A model generated the notes under the pieces. That model was not told the DNA's origin. It did not search any database and was given only the letters and a program-made list of their open reading frames with translations. The translations under genes and the position numbers were made by a program. 64,000 nucleotides of DNA. Source: Noviherbaspirillum pedocola (lineage in GTDB: Bacteria; Pseudomonadota; Gammaproteobacteria; Burkholderiales; Burkholderiaceae_D). Positions 1 to 8,976 of this stretch are shown piece after piece (within the stretch, counting starts at the first letter, position 1; every line of letters begins with the position of its first letter). The stretch lies in NCBI RefSeq assembly GCF_016632335.1, contig NZ_JAEPBG010000001.1, positions 372,001-436,000 of the forward strand, read 5' to 3'.

Positions 1-771
1 ACCATCACCGCGCAGGTGATGGCCCAGGTCGGCCCGAACAAGGTTGCCGATCTCGCCGCGGCGATGGGCGTGAACGGGAGCCGGCTCGATGCGGTGCCCG
101 CGCTGGCGCTGGGCACGAGTCCGGTGACGATGCTGGAAATGGCGACTGCCTACGGCACCATCGCCAACGGCGGCACCGCGCGCGCCCCGCTGATGGTCAC
201 CCGCATTGCGGACCGCGACGGCAATGTGCTGGCCGAATTCGATGGCGATGGCAGGCGCGCGCTGCCTGAGAACATTGCGAAGGAGCTGGTCGACATGCTG
301 CGCGGCGTGGTCAATCGCGGCACCGGCGCCGGCATCCGCGCGCAGTTCGGCATCCGCGGCGACATCGCCGGCAAGACCGGCACCACGCAGAACAATACCG
401 ATGGCTGGTTCATGCTGATGCATCCGCAACTGGTGGCCGGCGCCTGGGTCGGCTTCAACGATGCGCGCATCACGATGCGCAGCAGCTACTGGGGACAGGG
501 CGCGCATAACGCGCTGTATCTGGTGGGCGATTTTTTCCGGCAGGCGCAGAACGGCAGGATGATCGATGCGCGGGCGCGCTTTGGCGGCGGTGAGTTGCCC
601 GAGCCGGCGCCGGCGAGGACCGAGGAAGCGCCGATACCGGCAGCGCCGACGCCCGCTCCTTCGCAGGACGCTCCCGCGCCAGCGCCGCAGGACGACGAGC
701 TCGAGCGCATCATCGAGCAGGCACGTCAGGCGACGGACCAGGGGCAGCAACCGGGGCAGCCCGCGCAATAG
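1..771 (+). CDS. mrcA: Penicillin-binding protein 1A, C-terminal part (partial)
   Basis: This is the 3' end of a class A penicillin-binding protein, a periplasmic murein glycosyltransferase/transpeptidase; the 5' part lies outside the window, and frame 1 is open from base 1. The visible piece is the end of the transpeptidase domain. It contains the third active-site box KTGTTQN near bases 373-393, followed by the family pattern DGWFMLMHPQLVAGAWVGFND. The transglycosylase domain and the SxxK serine box are not in view. The last roughly 60 residues are Pro/Ala/Glu-rich and probably disordered, as is common for PBP1A tails in Burkholderiales. It stops at TAG 769-771. PBP1A is chosen over PBP1B or PBP1C from the KTGTTQN and GxDDARIT-like context; the exact paralog is not certain. 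Confidence 0.88.
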   Translation, partial: TITAQVMAQVGPNKVADLAAAMGVNGSRLDAVPALALGTSPVTMLEMATAYGTIANGGTARAPLMVTRIADRDGNVLAEFDGDGRRALPENIAKELVDMLRGVVNRGTGAGIRAQFGIRGDIAGKTGTTQNNTDGWFMLMHPQLVAGAWVGFNDARITMRSSYWGQGAHNALYLVGDFFRQAQNGRMIDARARFGGGELPEPAPARTEEAPIPAAPTPAPSQDAPAPAPQDDELERIIEQARQATDQGQQPGQPAQ

Positions 772-826
772 CGGTGGATAGCGGTGGACAGAGCCACGAC
801 TTGCGCAGGCAAGCGCAAGGTCCTGG

Positions 827-1273
827 TTACCCGGCCATTGCCGAGCGCTCCGCCGCCGGGTAATTCAACTCGATCACCACGCCATCCGGATCGTTCAGGA
901 AGACTTGATGCAAACCCAGCGCCGGCACGGTGCGCTCGCGCGGCGTGATGCCCAGCCCTTTCAAATGCGCAAGCATGTTCGACAAACCGCTGGCGAAGAA
1001 AGCGATGTGATCGATGCTGCCGGTGCCATGCGGCAGCTCGACATCGCGGTCGCCGAGGTAGGCGGACAAGCCGCCGCTGTTCTCTTCATCGATGGCGATC
1101 ACATGCACCACCGCATTGGCGTAGTCGCCCTGTTCGCCGCTGTACAACCAGATGCCGGGGAAAGGGAAAGGTGGACGCGGGCCGACGGATAGTCCGAGCA
1201 CATCGACATAAAAGGCGCGGCAGGCGGCGAGGTTGGCGGTGCGTATCGAGTAATGGCTCAGGGTGAGCGCCAT
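827..1273 (-). CDS. VOC family (glyoxalase/dioxygenase superfamily) protein
   Basis: A 148-aa protein with the two beta-alpha-beta-beta-beta modules of the vicinal oxygen chelate fold. The N-terminal strand carries a His (MALTLSHYSIRT), the first module ends in GIWLYSGEQGDYANAVVHVIA, and the second contains SIDHIAFFA and ends DPDGVVIELNY. The His and Glu in these positions are the usual metal ligands of the family. Such proteins include glyoxalase I, fosfomycin-resistance enzymes and extradiol dioxygenases; the sequence alone does not decide the substrate. It stands alone, convergent with the PBP gene, with ATG at 1273 and AGGAGAAT just upstream on its strand. Function beyond the superfamily is not assigned. 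Confidence 0.85.
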   Translation of the reverse strand: MALTLSHYSIRTANLAACRAFYVDVLGLSVGPRPPFPFPGIWLYSGEQGDYANAVVHVIAIDEENSGGLSAYLGDRDVELPHGTGSIDHIAFFASGLSNMLAHLKGLGITPRERTVPALGLHQVFLNDPDGVVIELNYPAAERSAMAG

Positions 1274-1383
1274 GACATTCTCCTGTAAATGCGAAACGCC
1301 GGTCGCTTGCGGACCGGCGCGGGGACTCAGTATAGGGATTATCCAGGAGTGTGGCCGCGCCCTTCTCCGGATCAGCGTGTGCG

Positions 1384-2742
1384 TCAGGATGCGTGCTTGG
1401 CCCTCGATATCAATTTCATGATCCCTTCATACAACACTTCCATTTGGTTCAGCTCGCCCCATTTCTTCCTCTCTTCAATGGCCGCAATGATTTTTTCAAC
1501 GCCATACTTAGCAATGTCCATCTTGATGTTGACCCACGTCATGCCGGTGCGCCGAAGGTTCTGAACGATGTCCGCTGGAAGATAGTGGTTGAGCAAACTC
1601 GCAAAGTCTTCTCCATCCCATTCGGATGCCGCGATCTCGATAGCCATCTTGCCTTCATTGTTCCGCTTGGTGAGATCAGGCTTTTGCTTGCCCTTGAGAA
1701 GGATCTCGGCTATTGAAGTAGCTCGTTGATCAAGCGCCGCGCACATCAGCGGCGTGTTGCCCGCCGCGTCCGTAATGTTGACGTCCACGGACCGCTCGAG
1801 CAGGGCCTTGACTGCCTCCGTGCAGCCGCTCTTGACCGCAATAGTGAGCGCCGTGTCTCCTTGCGCATTCCGATGATTCGCATCGAGGTGTTCCGAATCC
1901 ATCATCAATGCATCGACGAGCGAAGCGTTGTTGTTGCGGCTTGCCCAGATCAATGCGGTATTGCCCTCGTTGTCAGTGGGGTTCAAATCCGCTCCGAGTT
2001 CGACGAGGCATTTCACACCATTCACATATCCATTCTTTACCGCGACGATCAATGGCGTGTTGCCCTCGCTGTCGAAACGATTCAGGTCGGCGCCCGCTGC
2101 CTGAAACCCTCGAATCATGTCGGCGCGCCCTGCGCGCAGCGCTAGCGTCAGCGGCGTATTGCCGTTGCCATCAGCAATGTCGATATCCGCGCCTGCGCGG
2201 ATGAGCGCTCTAGCCGCTTCGACATTCCCGCTTGCGACTACGCGGTGCAGAGCAGTCATGCCTTCACCATCCCGGTGGTTGATGTTGGCACCACGCGAGA
2301 TCAAACACTTCATCATGCTGACATTGCCGTTTTGTGCAGCCAATATCAGCGCCGTTTGGCCACGCACATTGCCGTTGTCGACTTCAGCGCCATGCGAGAG
2401 AAGCGTCTTGACCATTTCCTGCTGGTTTTCCGTGGCCGCCAGCGTCAATGCAGTCATCCCGTAATACCTCGCGCCGTTGATATCGAGCGCGCCGCGAGCA
2501 ATGGATATCGCCAAGGGCCCCCACTTACCGTTAGCGATAGCATCGAGTGCAGTCAGGTCATTTTCATTGGCCTCGAAGGTACGCTGCAGAAAAGCCTGCC
2601 TGATGAGATCCCCTTTTGAATCCAATATCGCTCGCACTTGCGGCTTCCCCTTGGATGGAGATATTGAGTTGGTGGGAGTCGTGGCAGCTCGGTTCGTATC
2701 AAGCTGCTTCTTCGCATTCGTGGTGTAGCCCAGTTTGTCCAT
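1384..2742 (-). CDS. Ankyrin-repeat protein
   Basis: A 452-aa protein made mostly of ankyrin repeats. About ten units of roughly 33 residues run from near residue 60 to 380, with the hallmark G-TALxxAxxNG, LLxxGADVN and NxxGxTPL signatures (for example GNTPLTLALRAGRADMIRGFQAAGADLN). The N-terminal 50 residues are Ser/Thr/Pro-rich. The C-terminal 80 residues are non-repetitive and contain the segment TGMTWVNIKMDIAKYGVEKIIAAIEERKKW. There is no signal peptide. The start at 2742 (MDKLGYTT) is preferred over an upstream in-frame codon at 2793 because AAGGA sits 9 bases before it. Ankyrin repeats mediate protein-protein binding, so no enzymatic role can be read off. It is divergent from the jetABC operon with a 283-bp gap; whether the two are linked is unknown. 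Confidence 0.85.
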   Translation of the reverse strand: MDKLGYTTNAKKQLDTNRAATTPTNSISPSKGKPQVRAILDSKGDLIRQAFLQRTFEANENDLTALDAIANGKWGPLAISIARGALDINGARYYGMTALTLAATENQQEMVKTLLSHGAEVDNGNVRGQTALILAAQNGNVSMMKCLISRGANINHRDGEGMTALHRVVASGNVEAARALIRAGADIDIADGNGNTPLTLALRAGRADMIRGFQAAGADLNRFDSEGNTPLIVAVKNGYVNGVKCLVELGADLNPTDNEGNTALIWASRNNNASLVDALMMDSEHLDANHRNAQGDTALTIAVKSGCTEAVKALLERSVDVNITDAAGNTPLMCAALDQRATSIAEILLKGKQKPDLTKRNNEGKMAIEIAASEWDGEDFASLLNHYLPADIVQNLRRTGMTWVNIKMDIAKYGVEKIIAAIEERKKWGELNQMEVLYEGIMKLISRAKHAS

Positions 2743-3025
2743 GGCAATTCTTCCTTGATATCTGCGCCCGCTCGCCAGCCCGGCGTAGCGCATCGATGAA
2801 GGGAACCGAAAGGCTGGACCGCGGCTAAGTAACTAAACGCCTGCAATAGGTTCTGAGAAAAGTAAGCCAGTCCGTGCACCGGTTCCGCCGTGTACCGTGC
2901 GTCGCGTCGCGCCATGCTGAGCGGCGGACTGATCGCGATCGCTGCTGCCTATTGCGCGCTGAAAACACTGGCCCCACGCTGCGCCAACCCGTATAGTTGC
3001 GGCCTGCCAATTGCTTCGCCTCCCC

Positions 3026-4453
3026 GTGTTTTTCGATTCCGAACGTCTCCATTTCTTCCGCCCGCTGTCCGGCCGGCACCGCGCCGTTGTCGTCGCCGCG
3101 CTGCGCGCGCTGTACGAGCGGCTGCATGGGCCCAGCGCCGACTATGCGCACAACCTCACGCGCGAAGGATTGCGCGAGCTGCTGATACCGGTGGTGCGCG
3201 ATGCGCGCCGCCAGCCGTCGCTGCCCGAGGAAGGCCACGCGACAGATGCCATCCTGCCCGAGCATGCCGATGATGCGAATGCCGCCGCGGCCCTGATGCG
3301 CGCGCTCTTGCGCGACGGCTGGCTGGAAAGCTTTGGCGACCGCTCCGGCCTCGTCACCGCGTTTCGCCTGACTCGCGCCGGCAAGCTTTTCGCCGAAGCC
3401 TTCTGGGCGATGGACCGGCCCAGCGCGCGCACGCGCCAGCGCAATGTGCGCAGCTGCCGCAATGCGCTCGACGCCGCATTGAAGAACCTCGATGCCTATG
3501 ACCTGGTCGATGCCTGGGATTACGCGGAGAAGGTGATCGGCGACCTGGCCGAAGGCGTCGATTATTTCCAGGAACTGGTGCGGCGATTGATGCAGGAAGC
3601 CGCGCATACGCCCTGGGATGGCTTCATCGAATTCCTCGACCGCTTCGAGAAGGAATTCAAGCAGCAGCTCACCGCCGACAATATCGAGCGCCACCGCCAA
3701 GCGATACGTGATCTGGTGCTGCGCCTGCATGCGCTGCAGGGCGAGGAGCGCGAGCGGCTGGAAGCGCAGCTCAACGACATCGCGCGCTGGGCGCGGGCGG
3801 AGCGCAGCGGCGCATCGACGCTGGACTGGATGCTGTTTCGCATCGAGGACATGGTCGAAGCCGCCTGCAACAGCCGTCATCCGGAACTGATCAAGGCCAT
3901 GAGCGTGTACATGCAGCGTGCCACCAGCATCGTGCAGCAGGCGCTGGTGCTGACCGGCTCACGCGAGCGCCATGCATGGAGCGAAGCAATTGCGCGCGTG
4001 GCCGATGCCGGCGACACCGGCGATGCGCAGGATGCGCTGCTCGCGCGCATAGGCATTGCCATCGCCGGCGCGGAACTGCGGCTGCTCGATCCTTCCGCGT
4101 TCCGGCTGCGTAATGCCTCGACACGGCGGCGCGCCTTGAACATCACCGCGCAACCGAAGATCAGCCGCGAAGCGCGCCTGGCCGCGGCGATGGGACGCGC
4201 CGAAGCCGGCGCTTTCGCGGTGCCGAACGAAGACCTGGTGGCACGGATCCGCGCGCAACTGCAGGCCTGCGGCGGCGCGCTGCGCCTGTCCGAGCTGCCG
4301 GCCGCAAGCGCCACCGAAGTGCTGGGCAACATGCAGCTGGTGGAAGCGCTGCGCAGTGGCCGCGGCACCGACATCACCGTCACGCGCCTGCCTACCCGCC
4401 TGGAAAACGCCTGCTACAGCGGCGCCGATTATCTGATCGTATACAACGCATGA
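3026..4453 (+). CDS. jetA: JetA/MksF-like kleisin subunit of a Wadjet-type SMC complex
   Basis: About 475 aa, matching the Wadjet JetA / MksF family (kleisin-like subunit bridging SMC heads). The recognisable N-terminal pattern is FFDSERLHFFRPLSG followed by LYERLHGPSADYAHNLTREGLRELLIPVV, a winged-helix region. Helical and coiled segments follow (residues ~150-330), and a C-terminal winged-helix-like part reaches the SMC-binding end. The start is uncertain: GTG at 3026 is taken because homologues begin just before FFDxxRLxFFRPL, but TTG at 3011 is also in frame and neither has a clear ribosome-binding site. It overlaps jetB by ATGA at 4450-4453, so the three genes are translationally coupled. 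With JetB and JetC it should form a DNA-loop-extruding condensin-like complex acting against plasmids or in chromosome segregation. Confidence 0.85.
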   Translation: MFFDSERLHFFRPLSGRHRAVVVAALRALYERLHGPSADYAHNLTREGLRELLIPVVRDARRQPSLPEEGHATDAILPEHADDANAAAALMRALLRDGWLESFGDRSGLVTAFRLTRAGKLFAEAFWAMDRPSARTRQRNVRSCRNALDAALKNLDAYDLVDAWDYAEKVIGDLAEGVDYFQELVRRLMQEAAHTPWDGFIEFLDRFEKEFKQQLTADNIERHRQAIRDLVLRLHALQGEERERLEAQLNDIARWARAERSGASTLDWMLFRIEDMVEAACNSRHPELIKAMSVYMQRATSIVQQALVLTGSRERHAWSEAIARVADAGDTGDAQDALLARIGIAIAGAELRLLDPSAFRLRNASTRRRALNITAQPKISREARLAAAMGRAEAGAFAVPNEDLVARIRAQLQACGGALRLSELPAASATEVLGNMQLVEALRSGRGTDITVTRLPTRLENACYSGADYLIVYNA

Positions 4454-5163
4454 CTCTTACCGAATCCCTGCAGGCGCAACTCGATGCGCTTGGTCTCTCA
4501 TTGGCGCGCTTTCGCGACATCGTCGCGCGCATGTACGCGTTTGGCATTTTGGTGCGCGATGAAGACGGCACCGAAGAACGGCTGTATGACGACATGCGCC
4601 GCATCGAGCCGCTGCTCCTCGACTATTTTCACCTCGGCGGCTTTACGCTCATGCATGACAGCGCCGCCGGTTTCTTCCGGCTGTATGCGCCGGGCGCGGA
4701 GATACCTGGCGCAGATGCCGATGAGGCCGATGCCACGCCGGGCTTGCGCGCGCGGCTGTCGGCGGATTTCGTCGCCGCGGCGCTGGCGCTGCGCTTCCTG
4801 TACCAGCAGGGCTTGGCCGATGCCGGCGGCAGGCTTACCGATGCCGGCGAAGTGCTGATCCGCTTCGAGGAACTGGCCGCCACGCTGCAGACCCAATTGC
4901 GCCGGGCGCTGCCGGCAGGCGCGGTCGAGCGTCAACGCCTGCTGGCGGAATTGAAGCGGCACCGGCTGGTGCGCCTGCCCGTGCTGTTCTCGATGGAAGA
5001 CGAGGATGCGCTCATCGCGGTGCGCCCGACCATACTGGGCATCATCAGCGACGACATGCTCGCGCGTGCGCTGGAAGCCGATGATGCGACTGACGCGGTC
5101 ACGGCGGTCACGGCCGACGCTGCCGCCAACGATGACGACAGCCCGCGCGAAGACCTCGCATGA
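4450..5163 (+). CDS. jetB: JetB/MksE-like DUF4194 subunit
   Basis: A 237-aa protein of the DUF4194 (JetB/MksE/MukE-like) family, the KITE-type subunit that binds the kleisin. The diagnostic core is an N-terminal helical stretch with FGILVRDEDGTEERLYDDMRRIEPLLLDYFHLGGFTL, then RLSADFVAAALALRFLYQQGL and a C-terminal winged helix with KRHRLVRLP. The last ~30 residues are Ala/Asp-rich and probably disordered. The gene overlaps jetA by 4 bases at its start and jetC by 4 bases at its end (both ATGA), so stoichiometric coupled translation is likely. The role as the DNA-contacting accessory protein of the SMC complex is inferred from family knowledge and operon context. Confidence 0.85.
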   Translation: MTLTESLQAQLDALGLSLARFRDIVARMYAFGILVRDEDGTEERLYDDMRRIEPLLLDYFHLGGFTLMHDSAAGFFRLYAPGAEIPGADADEADATPGLRARLSADFVAAALALRFLYQQGLADAGGRLTDAGEVLIRFEELAATLQTQLRRALPAGAVERQRLLAELKRHRLVRLPVLFSMEDEDALIAVRPTILGIISDDMLARALEADDATDAVTAVTADAAANDDDSPREDLA

Positions 5164-8100
5164 AACTCGACAAACTGATCCTGGTGAACTGGGGCGCGCT
5201 GCGCAGCCAGGAATACCCGATGGGCAGCATGACGCTGCTGACCGGCCCGACCGGCTCGGGCAAGTCGACGATGCTGGATGCGCTGCAGACCGTGATGACC
5301 GCGGTATATCAGAACATCTTCAACTACAACCCCGGCCAGGATGAAACCACGCAGGGCGCGCGCAATGGCAAGACCAAGCGCACGCTGTGGTCCTACATCG
5401 TCGGCGCCGAAGACAATCTGTATGCGCGGCCCGATGGCGCGCATGGCTATATCGGCGCGGTGTTCCAGCCCAGCGAAGGCGAGGAAGGTTGCGGATTCAC
5501 CGCGCTGATCGCGGCCTCCGCGCGCGTGGACAGCTCCGGCGCGCGCCGGCAGGCAACCGGCGAGCGGCTCGGCCTCTACCTGATCGACAACGCCGCGCTG
5601 ACGCTGGACGACCTGACCGCGACCGATGAGGACGGATCGCTGCTGGTGGTGCCGGTGGAACGCATCGAAGCGCATCTGTCGGCGCGCTATCGCGAAGTGA
5701 CCGGCTTTCGCGACAGCAAGCGCGAATACCTGTGCCAGCTTTACGGCCGCTTCCGTGGTTTGAAGGCGGTGTCGTTTGCCGAAGCCGAAAGCGCGGCGCG
5801 CGCGTGGAGTCTGTCGATCGCGCATCGTCCGATCGGCAGCGTCGACGAACTGGTGCGCAAGCACATCCTGGAACTCGATGCGACCGCGCTGTCGCAGCGC
5901 ATTGCGCAGATCAGCCGGCTGATGCGGCAGGTGAATGCGCTGCGCCGCGAAGGCGAGCGCATGTCGGCCCATGTCGGCCTGCTGGAGCGGTTGGGCCGTG
6001 CTGCGGGCGAAGCCGCCGAGGCGCATGAAGCGGCGGCGTCGGCGCAATGGCTGGCCTCGCTACTGGCGCTGCGTGAAGACCGGCGCCAGGCCGACCGCGC
6101 CGCGGAAGCGATCGCACAACTCAAGGCCTCGATCGCCGCCGAGAACGACACCATGGCCAGGCTCGAGGAAGAGCGCCACGCGCGCGGCCGCAGCCTGACG
6201 CAGGTGCATGCGCAGATGATGGGCATCCCGGCCGTGGAGCAGCAACGGCGCATCCGAGAGCAGCTCGAGGATAGCGAAGCGCGTGCCCGGGCCGCGCTGA
6301 CGCAGTTACGGCAAGCTGCCGGCATCGCGCAGCGCGTGATCGTCGCGTCGCGCGACGTGGCGGCGATGCGCTTTCCCGCGCATCAGCTTGAACTCACTCG
6401 CGCGGCGGCGACAGTCGGCGCGAGCCTGTCGGCGCTCGATGCCAATGCGGCGCTGGCGCAGTTCGACACGATCGAACGCCTGGCCGCGCTGAAGGAAACG
6501 GATGTGCTGCAATCGCTGCTGCTGGTGCGCGAGCTCGATGTCATCGAAGCGCCGCTGACACAGCTGCATGCGGCGCTGGCCGGCGGCAGCGACAGCGTGG
6601 TCGCCGCGCTGCATGCCGGCATCGCCCGGCTGCGCGGCATGGAAGACGGCGCGCAGAAGCGGGAACGCGACGCGGCGGCGCGCCGCGCCCATCTTGCCGA
6701 AGGTGGCGCCGATTATCCCGGCCATGTGCGCCAGGCGCTGAAGGAATTCCGCGCCGAATTGCCCGATGCCGGCGCGCAGGTGCTGTGCGACCTGGTCGAG
6801 CCGGTGTCCGGCGAATGGCAGGCGGCGATCGAGGGCTATCTCGGCGGCGCGCGTTTTTCGCTGGTGGTAGCAAGCGAATGGGAAGCGCGTGCCATTGCCC
6901 TGGTGCGGCAGAAGCGGCTGCGCATCTCGGTGATCCAGGGCAGCTTGTGCATGAAGCAGGCGAAGCCGGAACGCACGCCGGCGGAGTCGATCGTGCATGA
7001 GCTCGCGTCCGAACATCCGGTGGCGCTGGCCTATCTGCATGAGCAGTACGGCCAGGTGGTGAAGGTGGCCGACGCCGAAGCCTTGCGTCATGCGCTGCGC
7101 GGCCTGACCCGCGACGGCAAGGGTAGCGGTTCGCGCACCATGTTCGCCGCCGAGGCCGAGCAACTGGTGTTTGGCCAGGAGTCGCGCAGGCAAGCGCGCG
7201 AGCGCGCGGAAAGCGAGCATGCGGCGGCCGAAGAAGAGCTGGTGGCACTGCGCGCGGAACTACGCGAACTGCAAGGCGCGCTGGCGCTGATCGCGCAACT
7301 GCCCTGCCCGTCCTTTGCCACGCGCGACGCGCTGGAACGCGCCACGCGCGAACTCGATGCCGCCCGCTCGGACTTCAACCGGCTCGATCTGTCCGCGGCC
7401 GGCAAGCTGCAGGCGGAAGCCGATGCGCTCGGCGAAGAGATCGCGCGCATCGAGGAACGCAAGGCTGCCTGCAACAAGGCCATCGGCGGCTTTGAGCGCA
7501 GCCTGCAGAACCAGGAAGCGGCGCTGGCACGCATTGCCGCCGCGCTGCCGGCCCGGCAGGAAGCGGTGGACGCAGACGCCGCGCGTTTCAAGGCCTTGTG
7601 CGCGACCAATGCCAGCCTGTCCTTTGTCGCTGCCGCCGAGGCGATCGCGACGCGCGCGGAAACCGGCAAGGCCAGCGCGCAGGAGGTCCAGGACGACATC
7701 GCCCGGCAGCGCTCACGTTGCTGGCAGGTCTACAGCAATGTGCGCGACGCGCTCGGCGCCTACCATGCGCAAGCGCGCAGCGAAGAACGCTTCGACGGCG
7801 GCGCCGATCTCGACAGCCGCGACGGCGACTTTGGCCCGCTGCATGCGCGCATGATCACGCTGCGTGACCGCACCCGCGAGCAATTGCTGCGGCAGCGCGA
7901 CATCGGCCTGGTGAAGAACCTGGACCAGCTGCGCATGGCCGAAAGCTCGTTCAACGATGTGTTCACCCGGCAGTTCTGCTATGAGATTCGCAACGGCGTC
8001 GATGCCGGTGTGCGCACCTTGAAGGCGCTGAACATGGAACTGGAACGGCTGCGCTTCGGCACCGACCGCTTCCGCATCGACTGGTCGGAATGGGTGCCGG

Positions 8101-8777
8101 AATACCGAGCCTATTACGACTTTTTCTGTGCCGCGGCCGAACTGCCGGATGCGCAGGACAACCTGTTCGGCGCGCAGGACTTATCGCAGGCGCAACGCGT
8201 GGTGCGCGACCGGCTGGTAGCGCTGCTGCTGTCCGATGACGAAGAAGCGGCGCTGCGCGAGTTGCAGCGGGTAGCGGACTTCCGCAATTACCGGCGCTAC
8301 GAGATTTACAAGGAATCCGACACGGGCTCGCGCCTGCGCCTGTCCGAATGGGGCACCGGCTCGGGCGGCCAGCTCGAGACGCCGGCCTACATCATTCATG
8401 CGGCGGTGGTGACGAACAAGCTGAAGCATTTCGAGAAGGGGCCGAGCCTGAAGCTGCTGGTGAATGACGAATCGTTTTCGAAGATGGATGAAACGCGAGC
8501 GCGCGACGTGCTGAAGTTCTTGCGCGAAAGCCTAGGCATGCAGTTGATCTGCGCGATGCCGACCAAGCATGCGGGAGCGATCAAGCCGGAGTTTTCAAGG
8601 GAATGGAGCTTTTCGAGGACAGTGGCCGAGGGGAATGGCGAGGTGGGATTTCTTTCCGAGGCGGATGAGCGGGTGTTGCGCTCGGATCGGTTGCGGGAAT
8701 TGTGGGAAATGCGCAGGTGGGAGGTTAGGGAGCAGGTGAGGATGGAGTTTGGGGATGGGGGGTTGGAGGCGGCTTGA
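5160..8777 (+). CDS. jetC: JetC/MksB-like SMC ATPase
   Basis: A 1205-aa SMC/SbcC-like ATPase. The Walker A motif GPTGSGKST is at residues 29-37 in the first strand-loop. Long coiled-coil arms rich in Ala/Arg/Glu follow, with a hinge-like globular segment around residues 530-690. The C-terminal head has the ABC signature in GTGSGGQLETPAYI (about residue 1067) and Walker B LLVNDES (about residue 1100), followed by FSKMDETRARDVLKFL. These features and the size fit JetC of Wadjet and MksB of condensin-like MksBEF. ATP-driven head engagement would power DNA loop extrusion. The usual fourth gene jetD/mksG (TOPRIM nuclease, DUF3322/DUF2220) is not found on either side: the next gene downstream is an unrelated leftward gene. 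Codon use is that of the GC-rich host. Confidence 0.9.
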   Translation: MKLDKLILVNWGALRSQEYPMGSMTLLTGPTGSGKSTMLDALQTVMTAVYQNIFNYNPGQDETTQGARNGKTKRTLWSYIVGAEDNLYARPDGAHGYIGAVFQPSEGEEGCGFTALIAASARVDSSGARRQATGERLGLYLIDNAALTLDDLTATDEDGSLLVVPVERIEAHLSARYREVTGFRDSKREYLCQLYGRFRGLKAVSFAEAESAARAWSLSIAHRPIGSVDELVRKHILELDATALSQRIAQISRLMRQVNALRREGERMSAHVGLLERLGRAAGEAAEAHEAAASAQWLASLLALREDRRQADRAAEAIAQLKASIAAENDTMARLEEERHARGRSLTQVHAQMMGIPAVEQQRRIREQLEDSEARARAALTQLRQAAGIAQRVIVASRDVAAMRFPAHQLELTRAAATVGASLSALDANAALAQFDTIERLAALKETDVLQSLLLVRELDVIEAPLTQLHAALAGGSDSVVAALHAGIARLRGMEDGAQKRERDAAARRAHLAEGGADYPGHVRQALKEFRAELPDAGAQVLCDLVEPVSGEWQAAIEGYLGGARFSLVVASEWEARAIALVRQKRLRISVIQGSLCMKQAKPERTPAESIVHELASEHPVALAYLHEQYGQVVKVADAEALRHALRGLTRDGKGSGSRTMFAAEAEQLVFGQESRRQARERAESEHAAAEEELVALRAELRELQGALALIAQLPCPSFATRDALERATRELDAARSDFNRLDLSAAGKLQAEADALGEEIARIEERKAACNKAIGGFERSLQNQEAALARIAAALPARQEAVDADAARFKALCATNASLSFVAAAEAIATRAETGKASAQEVQDDIARQRSRCWQVYSNVRDALGAYHAQARSEERFDGGADLDSRDGDFGPLHARMITLRDRTREQLLRQRDIGLVKNLDQLRMAESSFNDVFTRQFCYEIRNGVDAGVRTLKALNMELERLRFGTDRFRIDWSEWVPEYRAYYDFFCAAAELPDAQDNLFGAQDLSQAQRVVRDRLVALLLSDDEEAALRELQRVADFRNYRRYEIYKESDTGSRLRLSEWGTGSGGQLETPAYIIHAAVVTNKLKHFEKGPSLKLLVNDESFSKMDETRARDVLKFLRESLGMQLICAMPTKHAGAIKPEFSREWSFSRTVAEGNGEVGFLSEADERVLRSDRLRELWEMRRWEVREQVRMEFGDGGLEAA

Positions 8778-8976
8778 GCGTTGATGTGGCTGGCTGAGCC
8801 TCTGTCATTTCAGTTGCCCACGATGCGAAATATCCAGCGTCCCCCATTGCAACCAAGCGACTCAATGATCAGAGTCGCCGCCATAACGTTAGGTAGGCGC
8901 CTATTTTCGCCGCCATGATACATCCACCAAAATACAGCTCTAATAAAAGCACCCGTAGTGCATCTAGTGCATTAAT

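Noticed and set aside
2825..3880. 351-aa minus-strand frame opposite jetA, tested as a possible missing jetD
   Set aside because: No TOPRIM, DUF3322 or DUF2220 pattern; Arg/Ala/Gln-rich shadow of jetA.
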